Assembly: GCA_025738555.1 (NCBI GenBank)
Contig: JAOVFP010000016.1
Coordinates: forward strand, 434,001-498,000
Length of the DNA: 64,000 nucleotides
Reading direction: 5' to 3'
Origin: Cyathus striatus
Lineage: Eukaryota; Basidiomycota; Agaricomycetes; Agaricales; Nidulariaceae
Shown here: in pieces, positions 1 to 10,547 of the stretch
How the letters are laid out: each line of letters begins with the position of its first letter
Numbering within the stretch: the first letter of the stretch is position 1
Made by a program: the position numbers and the translations under genes
The notes under the pieces: generated by a model
Database searches by the model: none
What the model was told of the DNA's origin: nothing
What the model saw: the letters and a program-made list of their open reading frames with translations, nothing else

Positions 1-2200
1 GTTGACTGTGTTCGACAGGTACGGAGGGACCAAGTATCCAACAAGGGGACACTGACAAGCGGAGTGAATGGGTGCAAAGCAAGAAGGAAAGTACTAGGTA
101 CTACTCAAATGAAACCTCGGGTTTGACGTTGATAAATATCGTGTGGAACCAGCCCGTTATACATGGAAGGTCCAGACAAGTATACCCGTAAGTAAGCAAG
201 ACAACCATGTCATGATCAACGCCCACTGAACCGCCCACACGGGACGACACACCGCCGTTTTTTCGCCGCCGGGGATACTTGGGAAAAATATGGTTCAATC
301 TCCTTTTCATCAGGGCGGCTATGCTTTGTTCTATAAATACATTTTGATTGACACGAGGCTTGCGCTTTTTGTTCTTTGTCGCTGTGTTCTTTGGTAATGG
401 CAAAGATTTACTTGTCACAATGTCAATCTATCATTCAAGTTATAGGTTGACGTGGGCCACAATCACATAGAGCCATATCAGCGATATCAATGAAAACCAA
501 GCATTATCATAGATATGATCATGGGAGAAGAGTAAAGATACCTATCTGTATCATTCATTCATTGTGATTGAATTGATCCTGAAGCCTGCAGGCTTAGAGC
601 GGAGGTACGCTAAGAAGCTTGATGAAAGTAAAATTTACTTCTGATGTGAAGACGGAACTTCACTTGTAAATGTAAATATGTTAATTTTGTACATTCGAGG
701 GCGCAAAATCCATTCGGGCTTTCTTTTCAAGTGATGACGGTTCCCATGAACAATCTTATAGCTCGTGGAACGGACCCACAATGTCCACAACGATCATGAT
801 CAGCTGTGCGACATAAACACACTGTACCTTACTAGCCTGTCGGTGCGCCACAAACAGGCTAATTCGTCCCTGAGGCGCAGTTTACATTTTCCTCCGTCCT
901 CGATCCCATGGTCTGCGCCGAGTTATGTATGTATCTCATTCCGTACCGCTGGAGACTGAGTATGTAGAGCCCAGATATCATGTGAACACTGTAGGAGGTT
1001 TGAATCTTGATCGAGAGTACGAGACTGAGTGGCAGGCACATGAATACATTTAGACCACACACAAATCATCAACTACTCCCAGCACCACTAACAACGTTCT
1101 ACATTTTCTGATAATGGTGGGTAGCAGTGGGTAGCTCGCACATACACGTATGGGAATTATCCATATTTTTGTGCCCACATCACGGTCATTCGTTCGCCCT
1201 GAGGTAATTATATCTAAATTTCTCGTCATCACTGTCATGTCAGGTTCATAGCGCACAACTGACAGTGGACAACAAGAGCGGGGGTGGTGGTGTTATCTAT
1301 CACTCGAAGATATCGGTCATATGCTCTTCCAATCTTACGGTTTACTTTACAAGAGTAGTCTATTATACTGGATAACTTTCGAGAATTGTATTCACTTAGT
1401 CGTACGGCACAATCCTTTTCGTGTGTCCCTATAACCTAGCAAACACCACTCTTTCTCTTAATCTTGTATCTTTAACAGTAGATCAAATGATATATTGACA
1501 ACCAGATAGTGATATGTATTATCTCCTGCTCGATGACATCGGTCATCTGTCCTGTTGTTTCTAGAAGTAGGTCACTTGAGCAAGTCTAATTCTGCGGACC
1601 TTCAAGAAAGCGGAGTACCGTAGATATGACTTATTCTGCTTCTTTAATTTATTTTTACACTCACTGTATCACCCACTGTCTAGTTTGAATGGATAACAAA
1701 CCTTCTGACTTCAACCTGGGGTGAAGAATAGTAGCCGACATCAGAAGGCATTGGTTATCCATGCTCGTAAGCCTAATAGGGATCTTTTTCCTATTGCAAC
1801 GCAAACTCATTGTAGCATAGATTCTTCTACTCGGAAAATGCGATTATTTATGCCAAGTCGTTCATTATTTGGATAATGATCTGCAATCCATGGATAAGCT
1901 GATAGTATCTCCCCGCTGGAATAATGTTATTGATAGTGATCTACTATGAAGGATATGGTTAACGCGTTTACGAGATTATGCTGCAGATAGAGGGGATAGA
2001 ATGACTTGTTAACATGATGTGTACTAGTGCCATCTTCAGTAGTACCTGGACACCATCTACTACTCGAAGACGTCAAGGACGATGAAACACCACGACTACA
2101 ATCCAAGGTTTCACAACGATCTACCATCGCAGACACTGGTATTAGTTACATGTCGGCCTTGTAGAAGGGTAAGTTTCATATTGTGCCTAGAGCAGGCAAA
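1..2200. other. intergenic, no gene recognised
   Basis: No protein family is recognisable on either strand. A basic 105-codon open frame on the minus strand (101-418) begins with Lys/Arg-rich sequence but has no homology I know and no supporting gene structure, so I do not call it. The rest is AT-rich and broken by stops in all frames. Confidence 0.5.
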
Positions 2201-2201
2201 A

Positions 2202-2207
2202 TATAAG
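2202..2207 (+). promoter_or_regulatory. TATA box of peptide gene A
   Basis: The sequence TATAAG lies 84 nt before the start codon of peptide gene A. The same arrangement recurs in front of the other array members. Confidence 0.5.
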
Positions 2208-2285
2208 AGAAGCTCCAAGCACTGTATTATCTCCAAGTCAAATCAAAGTTATCCTCGCACTCTCACTAAAATTATCCACCTTACA

Positions 2286-2514
2286 ATGAACTTTTCTACA
2301 CTGTTCACTGGCATCTGTCTACAAGCACTAATAATGGGACAAACTGCTGTAGCGTTGCCATCTCTAAAACAGGTGTGTAATTCAAAATATTTCACGGGAT
2401 TAGCATGCTAATGGTCTTTTGGCTTCTACGGAGAGAGATGTAGCCACAAGTAACTCAGTTCGCGAAACTCACGCCAAATTTGGACCTGATACCGGCTTCC
2501 ATTGGAATGACTGA
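2286..2514 (+). CDS. small secreted peptide precursor A (GPDTGFHW core)
   Basis: A 55-residue product is predicted from exon 1 (2286-2372) and exon 2 (2434-2514). The phase-0 intron (GTGTGT...GAG) contains a GCTAAT branch-like site. Residues 1-23 form a signal peptide (MNFSTLFTGICLQALIMG then QTAVA), followed by LPSLKQ. Exon 2 ends ETHAKFGPDTGFHWND, the most divergent version of the array motif: Gly replaces the first Asp and His replaces Arg in FRW. The Lys two residues before GPD could be a single-basic processing site, but there is no dibasic pair. The acceptor GAG is not preceded by a strong pyrimidine tract, so the first exon 2 residues are less certain than the core. No known function. 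Membership of the family rests on exon structure, phase, signal peptide and the P-D-x-G-F-x-W spacing. Confidence 0.6.
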
Positions 2515-2917
2515 ATAGTTGGATCATATTTCTTTGCCTAAGGAGAATGATGTGGACTTGACGAGATTACATACGATTATTTACATTAGTTCTTGTAGAG
2601 ATGATAATGGTTATACAGCATATGTTCTACTTCAACTCCACACAGCGCCACATATCTCAAGTGATTGTAGTAGGTACTCATCCAAAAATTACTAGAAGAT
2701 ATGTGAACATCAAATATGCATATATAGAGTTACATTCGGCGCTTCATACCAAGTGGCTCTACATATAAAGATCAACGTGTTAATCATCTTCACTATAATG
2801 CGCAATAGCCACGAAGCCAGCTACAATCTTCGCCGCCCATTCACTTGTTTGGGTTTGCATTAAATTCACCTGCTTCCCCTATTGATGACTGTATTAGTCG
2901 TCAATTTGTTCCTGGGT

Positions 2918-3281
2918 GACAGCAGGTCTCACCTCAGACAAGGCGGAATCGGGGTTAGATGAATATGGTTGTTGGTTAACAACTATAATATTCATTAAAA
3001 TGTGCTATAGAAACCAATTTCTGTTCCTATTTTAAATTTGCACTAAACCCATGTGTTCTTAACCAATTGGATAATTTTTGGTGAATTAGTGTAGCGTTCC
3101 ATATTATGAATCAGGTACAACAACCTGAACTACGGACATATTCGCAGTTGTTTTTAGAATTCGACAATAAATATGATCCTGCTACAAAAATTTTCACACA
3201 TTCTACATACTAAACAGATCTGTTGGTACCATATTAACTTGCCCCGATTCGGTCCTGTCTGAGGTGTCTCCAGGGTTGACT
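2918..3281. repeat. short inverted-repeat element (MITE-like)
   Basis: The segment near 2925-2965 (CACCTCAGACAAGGCGGAAT followed by CGGGG) recurs inverted near 3235-3277, with about 75-80 percent match over 35-40 bp. The interior is AT-rich and non-coding. The outer boundaries and target duplication are not clear, so coordinates are approximate. Its location between peptide genes A and B suggests a transposon insertion into the array. Confidence 0.45.
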
Positions 3282-4030
3282 CTCGAATGCTAGACCCAGA
3301 TACATGTTTTGGCTGGCTGTCGAACCCCTATGAGGGCTAAATCATGTTTGGGAACATATGTTATTTGCCTCCAAAAATGCAAGAATGTAACATTATTACT
3401 ATATATTAGAGCTCAGGGGATATCATGATTGGTTAACGTGCACGTAGAGATAAGGCGGACGCACTTGAAGTACTAGGTATATCCGAAGCTATAGTAAATA
3501 AGTATCAGTAAATCTCTTCAGCTTCTGTCAGAACCTTTAACCAGCAACTATAGGCCGTGGCTAGTACCTGGGCCTGTTCGACACTTGCCTGGTTCGGCTA
3601 TAGTATCTATTTGTGTGTTTATCAGCGCTGAAAATGTCGATTAAGTTAATTGACAATTTATTCCTAGGATGCTAATCGAAGTTATTTTTATAACGCATGC
3701 AAATGTTTGTACCGCTCACTAAAAGTACATGTTTCGTTCGTAACAATGGCAATTAGGCAGATGGTCATATCTGACAGATGGTAAATATAGCGATCTGTCG
3801 TCGTGATTCTAACAATATGCCCAGAATATGCCTATCTCTTCTTTTGGCCTAGTAAGTGATTAGAAACTTGTCGTGGTTGCACACTAGTGAACCTTAGGAC
3901 ATATAATTAGTACGCTGTGACTATGCTTTCACCGACTTTTTGACAGATACTCGAAGACATCAGCGATAGGTACGTACACAGCAGCATTGTGTTTTTGGGA
4001 TAGCAATACTACATACTCTTAATCACTTGC
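3282..4030. other. intergenic, nothing recognised
   Basis: AT-rich spacer between two inverted-repeat elements. I see no signal-peptide exon, no core motif and no recognisable protein. Confidence 0.5.
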
Positions 4031-4032
4031 TA

Positions 4033-4927
4033 TGGAGCGGTTCACCTAAACACCGCTACTTTTGTACAAGATAAATTACTCACTCATATTTTAACCTACT
4101 CTTTATTTGTCTTACAGAAGTGTTTGTATTAGGGATATGAATAAAACTGTAAGACAGATTTTTCTGAAAGTCAAAACTACGCGAGATATTTTTCTTTGTT
4201 CGAAAGATTTTGGCCACCTTATGTAATGAATGCCTAATTAGGGAATTATATTATGTAATATATCAAATGCACGGGCCATTCCAACGCCAATCTCCAAGCT
4301 TTTCACCAATTCCTCTCCCTCAAGCTCACCGAACTCATTATCACAATTTATTTCAGAGCTTGAAATTTCTGTGCTATCCTTCCTTTAAGTTGATTTGTAT
4401 ATACTTGTAGGACTCAAATATACAAAGCTCGACCCAGCTTGGTTCTCCAAAGTAATTATATCATTACCTTCACTGTTTACAGAGAGAAGTTGGAACAATT
4501 TGAATAAAGTAGTGATGGTCCTCTTTCTGATTCTTAGAATGATTTATATTGTATTTGAATTTGTGAGCTCTTTGCCATGCCGAATGTGCCACTTGGTATG
4601 TTAATGGAATTGGTTCTGGTTGCTGTTGCCACTAGTTGCTTCCAGTGTTGGAAGCTTATGCCATGTTGTGGTAGCTTTATCAGCTTTCACTGGCTGCATG
4701 TATATGATAGTTTCTCAAGCTGTTCTTCTTATATTGACCCATGGTATGTGTACATATATAGGAATTAAGAGGAACAGCAAAAACCTCTTCGCCTGTACTA
4801 TATATGTAGTAATACTTACATGTTACAAGCATAGCGCCAGCTTGGCTTTCAGGCGCTTAAAATAAATTCGTTCAGACAGTAAATTGGCCGCTATACAAAA
4901 GTAGCGGTGTTTAGGTGAACCGCTCCA
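4033..4927. mobile_element. Tc1/mariner-type non-autonomous element with perfect 34 bp inverted repeats
   Basis: Positions 4033-4066 and 4894-4927 are perfect reverse complements (34 of 34; left arm begins TGGAGCGGTTCACCTAAACA). Each end is flanked by TA (4031-4032 and 4928-4929), the target duplication typical of Tc1/mariner/pogo transposons. The 827 bp interior has only short open frames without a DDE domain, so the copy is non-autonomous. Identical arms indicate a young insertion. It lies directly upstream of peptide gene B, whose TATA box is 67 bp beyond the element's right end. Confidence 0.85.
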
Positions 4928-4993
4928 TAGGATCTTCTTTCCCGTACCTTACGAGATACCGCCATTGGCGTCACATGCTCCGTGCCATAGCAT

Positions 4994-5000
4994 TATATAA
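4994..5000 (+). promoter_or_regulatory. TATA box of peptide gene B
   Basis: TATATAA lies 69 nt upstream of the start codon of gene B and 67 bp outside the mariner-like element, so the insertion has left a very short upstream region. Confidence 0.55.
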
Positions 5001-5062
5001 ATGAAGGATTAGGATAGAGCCGTGACAGTCACCCACTCAAGTATTCAAGCGTCACAACCACC

Positions 5063-5276
5063 ATGAAGCTACTTCCTGTCTTCATGACACTTCAAACATT
5101 TCTTGTCGCTGTAATTGCAGTAGCTTTACCAAACACTTCAGAGGTCTGTTATATCTCGACGAATTGAGGTAAATTATCTAATATATTTACCACGACAATA
5201 GTTAATAAAACAGGATTTCGAACGTCGACACATTGACCCAGATATCGGATTTAGATGGGAAGATGAGCCACTCTAA
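5063..5276 (+). CDS. small secreted peptide precursor B (RR-HIDPDIGFRW core)
   Basis: The clearest member, with 47 residues. Exon 1 (5063-5143) encodes MKLLPVFMTLQTFLVAVIAV then ALPNTSE: a Lys-positive n-region, a hydrophobic core and a cut near VALP. A phase-0 intron (GTCTGT...AACAG, 5144-5213) separates it from exon 2 (5214-5276), which encodes DFERRHIDPDIGFRWEDEPL. The Arg-Arg pair is a canonical Kex2 site. Cleavage there would release a 15-residue peptide beginning His-Ile-Asp-Pro. The start codon has CCACC immediately before it, a good Kozak context. There is no cysteine after the signal peptide and no CaaX end, so it is neither a disulfide-rich effector nor a basidiomycete a-factor-type pheromone. 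Function unknown; a RiPP precursor is my inference. Confidence 0.8.
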
Positions 5277-5445
5277 AAGTTGTGGGGAACATACCTTCAA
5301 TAATCTCCAGAATGGCTTCAGATTCTAGTGTTTTAAATAATTGGTTTTTAGGGTGGCGCCGACTGCGTAAAAATAGGCATTTAATATACAGTTAAAATGG
5401 TCTGTATGAAATCTTTACGACATTTCAGAGCTGGAATTTAAGTAC

Positions 5446-5454
5446 TATAAAAAG
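5446..5454 (+). promoter_or_regulatory. TATA box of divergent small gene C
   Basis: TATAAAAAG lies 96 nt upstream of the ATG at 5542, giving this locus the same promoter layout as its neighbours. Confidence 0.4.
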
Positions 5455-5541
5455 ACATACTCTACAAGCACCAAACTACCAAACTACCGGTGTAATAAAT
5501 TTTATCTTCAGAATATCACTATTCATCGACTGACAATTACC

Positions 5542-5754
5542 ATGCCAGGATTGCATACTCTCGTAGCATTACAATTTACAATTGTGACGACTGTTGTAGA
5601 TAGCTGCGGTATGACAATCGTGGTCTCCAAAATCATAAAAATATGCTGAAGATGACTATACCGAATTAAGGTAAATGTTCAGAGAATATTTTTAGGCTCC
5701 GTGTTCTCTGTACATGCGCCTGGAACCGAGGCATGTGAATCGATCACTACATAG
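5542..5754 (+). CDS. divergent small secreted peptide gene C, two cysteines
   Basis: A 41-residue product is possible from exon 1 (5542-5608) and exon 2 (5696-5754) joined by a GTATGA...TTTTAG intron in phase 1. Exon 1 gives a short hydrophobic N-terminus (MPGLHTLVALQFTIVTTVVD) ending Ser-Cys. Exon 2 gives GSVFSVHAPGTEACESITT. It lacks the DPDxGFRW motif, its intron phase differs from the family (phase 1 against phase 0), and it sits between members B and D with a TATA box in the usual place. It may be an unrelated gene, a heavily diverged member, or a chance open structure. Confidence 0.3.
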
Positions 5755-5993
5755 AGCTCGGGCATAATGCACACAATTATCTATAATTACCCCTAACCGG
5801 AACAGTAGCTAAACAAACTGATTGATAGGAACACATACAAATCCAGGTATCATAGCATTCTAATTTTACGTTCAGTCATCGCCAAGGCGCAATCTACAGA
5901 AGTCCGTACTCACATGTTAGGCTCCACCACGATATCTCCACGAAACATTGTTTGCTTTGCATACTTCACGGCTTATCAATTTGTATAAAAGAG

Positions 5994-6001
5994 AGAAATT
6001 T
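5994..6001 (+). promoter_or_regulatory. TATA box of peptide gene D
   Basis: TATAAAAG lies 61 nt upstream of the ATG of gene D. Confidence 0.55.
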
Positions 6002-6054
6002 TACTTCCTTGGCTGTCGACCAAATTTATCCTCTCGGACTCTTGCATTGTAGCG

Positions 6055-6257
6055 ATGAAACTTTCTATTATTTTAACCACATTCCAAGCAATCATCATTG
6101 CTCACTTTTCAGTGGCATTTCCTACTCTTCCTCAGGTGGGTCATTCATATTATGTCCACGACCGACATATAATGTATTGGCGGGGCTCTAGTCACTTGAG
6201 CTCCGTCCTCGCCTATTAGATCCGGATATTGGATTTAGATGGGAAACCGAAAATTAA
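6055..6257 (+). CDS. small secreted peptide precursor D (PR-LLDPDIGFRW core)
   Basis: A 48-residue product. Exon 1 (6055-6135) encodes the signal peptide MKLSIILTTFQAIIIAHFSV followed by AFPTLPQ. The intron is phase 0 (GTGGGT...CTCTAG, 6136-6191). Exon 2 (6192-6257) encodes SLELRPRLLDPDIGFRWETE plus a final Asn. Pro-Arg precedes Leu-Leu-Asp-Pro exactly where B has Arg-Arg, so a Kex-like cut after Arg would free a 13-residue peptide starting LLDPD. The eight residues DPDIGFRW-E are the same as in B apart from the tail, while the signal peptides and the segment before the core differ. That pattern fits selection on the core. Confidence 0.78.
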
Positions 6258-6958
6258 TTGGATTCTCAAGAATACACAATGTTACAGTTTTGATTTGGAT
6301 GGTAGAGATGTAATGTAGAGTCGCAAAACAGAACGAACAACAAATCACCATGATACCACTCATTTATATACTAAACTCCAGTATGATACACGTTCTATGG
6401 CATAGATACTCTATCAGCGGTTAAATATTTTCGATATTGCTATATCAATAGAATTAAAGTATTAGCTCCCCCTTTCCATCTTTCTTAAATTACAATGCTT
6501 CGTTGGTGCTTTGTAAATAAATAAGCTCTTTAAATTTCAATGGAGATTGAAGTTCAAGCCGATAATTATATGTCAAAGCCAACAGGATACATCATCACCT
6601 CATAGTAGTGTAGCGTATTTCTTTTAAAAAATAATCGGCATTAAACCATCGGAGATGGCCGGAGAGACCGGTTAACGAGCAACCGAATAGCGACCGGATC
6701 ATGTGTGTCTGTAGATAGAGATACTTAATAAGCACTAACGTTTCAGACAACGGGTCATACTCCTTGCAAGGATAGATGTGTGATATACTTAGCACTCTGT
6801 GCTATAGTAATTAATGTAATACTGTAATATCGCCCATTTCAACAGCGCGCGGATAGTAATCCCAGCTACACCCTTTTAAATATCAAGTGCACAGGTTGCA
6901 GTCAATGCTTAGCTATTGCCACTAGCTTGCTGGGTCTACAGACCTCTCAAGATTTACA

Positions 6959-6966
6959 TATATAAT
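6959..6966 (+). promoter_or_regulatory. TATA box of peptide gene E
   Basis: TATATAAT lies 123 nt upstream of the ATG of gene E, the longest spacing in the array. Confidence 0.4.
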
Positions 6967-7081
6967 GACTCTGTAGAGGTCGTGTCGAATGGACTTGACA
7001 TAACAACCTATTTTCATACTGCAACGAACCGACGTTACATTGCTAAACACATCATAGTCACAACACTCTCTAGTTCAAGTG

Positions 7082-7347
7082 ATGACGCTGCTATCTGTCT
7101 TAATCACGCTTCAAGCACTTCTTCTCCTTCACGATATTCAATCTGTATGCGCATTGCCAACGTATATTATTCAGGTGCGATTACTTCAAGAATTTGAGGT
7201 CAACGGCTTACATAGCTCGCTGGCCGGTAGCGTGGCGGAGTTATACTCCCTCGAAGCACTATTGTTAATCCAATCGGAGTCGTGTCCCCAATTCCTACCA
7301 CTGTAGTCGAAACAGACTGGATTTTCCGGTGGGGTCCAGGAGGATGA
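7082..7347 (+). CDS. small secreted peptide precursor E (diverged core ETDWIFRW)
   Basis: A 69-residue product. Exon 1 (7082-7174) begins MTLLSVLITLQALLLLHDIQ, with SVCALPTYIIQ at the end. The intron is phase 0 (GTGCGA...CGGTAG). Exon 2 (7231-7347) encodes RGGVILPRSTIVNPIGVVSP, then a Thr/Val-rich stretch and VETDWIFRWGPGG. It is the tandem duplicate of F: the block GGVI-P-STIVNPI is shared. E has lost the basic pair and the D-P-D of the core while keeping F-R-W, so either the product has changed or the gene is drifting. It and F carry a longer propeptide (about 20 residues) between intron and core than the other members. Confidence 0.65.
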
Positions 7348-7885
7348 AGAACAACAACGAACCTTCTTCAAGTAGTATTATTATGGCGGTGATGCGCATG
7401 ACGTATGTAATCGCGATGGAAGGGACTTTTCGCAGTAGTAGATATTACGCTGCTTGTGGTATCTACAATAATGATGCTATTGGCGAAAGAATCAGTCTGA
7501 GGAAGTCCATTCACTGACCCGACCGATGGTTACACCACAAAACTTGCATACTTCATTATGTCGTAAGTACTAATAGCCTGGTGCAGTGTATTTTTAAATA
7601 TCGGCACCACACTAAACTATCGGAGATAAATAAACGAGCATAGGCAACGGCGTATCTTGTGAGTCTTTAGAGCCTAGTCTGCAGCGTTTCAGACAACGGG
7701 TCGCATCCTTACATGGATACTAGACTACGATATATTTAGTACATTGGTGACTGCGCATATACTGTAGTGTCTCCTAATGCAACAGCGGAAAGTGATCCTG
7801 AAACCCGTTCAAAACTTGGTCGCAAGCTCTAAATCGCTTACGAATTCTCGTTTACTACCAGAGTCAAAAAATGTCTCGAGCTGCA

Positions 7886-7893
7886 TATATAAG
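7886..7893 (+). promoter_or_regulatory. TATA box of peptide gene F
   Basis: TATATAAG lies 110 nt upstream of the ATG of gene F. Confidence 0.5.
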
Positions 7894-7995
7894 GACTAGG
7901 CAGGGAATGGAAAGTCACCACTACCTATTCTCATACTGCACCGAACCGACATTTTATTTTTAATTATATTATTGAAACACGCCATAATTCAAACG

Positions 7996-8258
7996 ATGAA
8001 GCTACTTACCGCCTTAACCACGCTTCAAACACTTCTTCTCACTCTCGATGCACAATCTGTATGTGCATCACCCACAGGTTCTAGTATTACTAAGGTGCGA
8101 TCGCTTTGAAGAGTTTAAGATCAGCGACTTACGTATAATTGGGTGGCTAATAGAATGGTGGAGTTATAATCCCTCCAAGCACTATTGTTAATCCAATTGT
8201 CGTTCCTACTGGCACTAAAAAAATTGATCCAGACCGAACTTTTAGATGGAAAGTTTGA
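7996..8258 (+). CDS. small secreted peptide precursor F (KK-IDPDRTFRW core)
   Basis: A 67-residue product. Exon 1 (7996-8094) encodes MKLLTALTTLQTLLLTLDAQ and SVCASPTGSSITK. The intron is phase 0 (GTGCGA...AATAG, 8095-8153). Exon 2 (8154-8258) encodes NGGVIIPPSTIVNPIVVPTG followed by TKKIDPDRTFRWKV. Lys-Lys lies immediately before Ile-Asp-Pro-Asp, the same relative place as Arg-Arg in B, so an 11-residue mature peptide is expected. Gly of the consensus is replaced by Thr. The signal peptide is close in sequence to that of B (MKLL, LTTLQT), which supports common origin of all members and not only of the E/F pair. Confidence 0.78.
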
Positions 8259-9090
8259 AGAGCAATGAACTGTCTGTATATTAGTATAGCATTAATACGT
8301 ATGAGGTATATATTAGTGATAGAAATAAGATATCCGTAACAAGTGTTATAAATAGCGTGTTGTGCTCCTAACGTTGCTGCGCCGCGGCCGTGATGCTTTT
8401 GATAATAATTTGTTATGGGTAACATCTAAGTATCAATCTGCGTTAATGTTTCATGAAATATTTGTGTAGAGTCTCCTTTGTATGTATACGTTTTTGTAAA
8501 GGTGAAATTCCGGAATATTAACAGAGCTGGAACTGCACAAGGAACTGTTGAGGATCTGTCGGAACGAGGGAGAGCTGAAGCGCTCAAGAAGCGCTGAAAC
8601 TTCGCTAAGAGCCATCACGTGAAAGTGAACATTCTAATTTTAAAACTGAGTTTAGAAGTTCGGACATACCCGTTTCCGACTTCCCCCGGCGACAGCGCAG
8701 CCATTGTTTCTCCTTCGACTCCGATCATCCTTCGTTCTCCTTCCCTCCATTACTTCTATCTCCCTCCCTCCATTACTTCTTTCTCCTTCCTCTCCTTCCC
8801 TGGTTATCGTTGTCCTGAACTACCTGATCCCTGATCCCTCAACATAAACCTTGACGTCCGGTTTCGATCACAGCAGCCACTAATGCGGCCTATCTCAGTC
8901 CATTACACCTACGCACAACTTGTCGATGGCATCTTAAAACGTAGTTGGATGAAGGTTTGAATATCAGCATAGTGTCTAAGGACGCCGGGAAAGACAGTGC
9001 GGAGGTGTGAGAAGGCATAATGTTAGCACCCTCACTTACAGAATATACTGTGCGGTACTTGGAGATTTCTTCCCTTGAGAGTTGCTTCCT
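8259..9090. other. intergenic, pyrimidine-rich patch only
   Basis: No gene recognised. Around 8730-8800 there is a short imperfect repeat of CCCTCCATTACTTCT within a C/T-rich stretch. Confidence 0.5.
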
Positions 9091-9462
9091 TTAGTCTTCA
9101 ACACAGCTGTCGTTCTTACCACAGTCTATTACTTCCTTATTAGTAGACAATCCATTATTATCTTTACCTAAAAAGATTATCAACTTGGAAATATTGACGT
9201 TGACTGATACACATTTATCAACCTCAGCTTCACAACCATCGGTCAAGATGTTGTCAACATGATAGATCACAATGACGGATGTATTTACCAGCACCACCTG
9301 AAGATAAGCCATACTGGTGATGCAGTGAAGTCTCTGCTTCAAGCAGACGAAATGAAGATCGACAGTAGTGGAAAGTTGATTCCAATGGCTGTATTCAGTT
9401 TTCTTGGCGACTGTTAGCAAGATTGAATGTAACCAACAAAACGATAATCTTGAAATTCTCAC
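9091..9462 (-). pseudogene. possible relic of a copia-type reverse transcriptase
   Basis: A 123-codon frame on the minus strand contains VIVIYHVDNILTDGCEAEVD near its middle. This resembles the Ty1/copia reverse transcriptase block in which Tyr-Val-Asp-Asp is followed by a hydrophobic pair, Gly and an acidic helix. Here a His interrupts the motif and the second Asp is Asn, so it would be inactive. No LTRs or flanking pol domains were found, and the assignment is tentative. Confidence 0.3.
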
Positions 9463-9691
9463 AACTAAATAAGGTTCACTGGCATGTCTATCATAGCAAA
9501 TTGATCAACCACATTTTAGACATGCGTTATGATCCCTTTCCAAGGACATGAGAAGATGCCTGGTTCTGCGTCGGCTCATACTCATCTTGAAATCAGCGCT
9601 CACCGCGCGCTCTTAATTCTTGGTGTCATTCGTTGTTATACGCTTATCAAAGTCTATTTTACACAGCATTGTACCTCAATGAGTTCATATA

Positions 9692-9697
9692 TATAAG
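9692..9697 (+). promoter_or_regulatory. TATA box of peptide gene G
   Basis: TATAAG, inside a longer TATATATAAG run, lies 67 nt upstream of the ATG of gene G. Confidence 0.55.
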
Positions 9698-9758
9698 AAT
9701 GTTAGTTTGTAAGGAAGTACGAGTAACTGTTCGTCTGACCACAATCACACATCCAGCG

Positions 9759-9980
9759 ATGAGGCTGATTTCTATCTTTACCACTCTATTATGCATCCTA
9801 CAAGTTTCAAGGGCTTTACCTGCCCTTCCCTCTAAGGTTGGACGTGTTTTACTTCAAACCGAATAATACCAGTACTAATATCGATTTTTGAATTAGGAGC
9901 CTGCATCCACACACGATAAGATGCCACGTTATCTCAACCCAGATGTGGTTTTTAGATGGAGATTCGACGACGAAGACTAA
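9759..9980 (+). CDS. small secreted peptide precursor G (PR-YLNPDVVFRW core)
   Basis: A 53-residue product. Exon 1 (9759-9836) encodes the signal peptide MRLISIFTTLLCILQVSRAL then PALPSK. The intron is phase 0 (GTTGGA...AATTAG, 9837-9896). Exon 2 (9897-9980) encodes EPASTHDKMPRYLNPDVVFR then WRFDDED. Pro-Arg precedes Tyr-Leu-Asn-Pro-Asp, the same site as in D. Asn replaces the first Asp and Val the Gly. The tail is longer and acidic. This is the only mature core in the array with a tyrosine, which is relevant if the adjacent UstYa enzyme makes Tyr- or Trp-based crosslinks. Confidence 0.75.
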
Positions 9981-10547
9981 AGCGTACCGGCACTCAGAGT
10001 CGCATGATACATAAAGCTAATAGATTATGGGGAGTGATTGTCGTGATCCCTGTCATGGACTTTAATATACGAGGAATTAGTAATTATATACCCCAAGGCT
10101 GCTTGATAGAAGGGCTCGGCTGGCGTCAAATAGAACTTCATTAGAGCCACTGTTACAGTAACATACTTCTATGAGATTCTGTTCAGAAGCTTCACAAATT
10201 ATTGGCATACGTTACAGCCTATTAATCACCCGATTGTAACTTATATTTTCTATGAATCTCTGTGCGAATAGCAGTCGTAATTCACCTGTACCCATACATG
10301 CATAGTTCAGCTATAAAGCCGTTTAATTATCCTTCAACAGCTGATCCTTTTCTTTACGGCTTATGGACACTCGAGATCCGAAATGTTCAGCGTGCAGCAA
10401 AGCAGAGAGCGCGTTCTAAATATGTTCGAGACTGTATTATAAGTAATCAAATGCGGCAACACGCTGTTCGCTAATCGGTTATCGGGTTTGCATGGGCTTC
10501 TCCAACTTCTATTTACGTATCACCCACTTACTGCAGTCGATTGTACT

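Larger units (their letters stand above)
6595..7530. repeat. tandem segmental duplication, left copy (contains gene E)
   Basis: The region upstream of gene E (from about 6605, e.g. CGTTTCAGACAACGGGTC near 6740) recurs upstream of gene F (the same string near 7684). The similarity extends through promoter, exon 1, intron and exon 2. Spacing of the two copies is about 0.95 kb. Divergence is considerable, with many substitutions and small indels, so the duplication is not recent. Confidence 0.65.
7581..8440. repeat. tandem segmental duplication, right copy (contains gene F)
   Basis: Counterpart of the 6595-7530 segment. Shared upstream blocks include CGTTTCAGACAACGGGTC near 7684, and both copies have the same exon and intron layout. 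The duplication included promoter and gene. Confidence 0.65.

Noticed and set aside
101..418. Basic 105-codon open frame on the minus strand
   Set aside because: No recognisable domain, no plausible continuation and low-complexity basic composition. It could be the 5' end of a gene running off the left edge, but nothing supports that.
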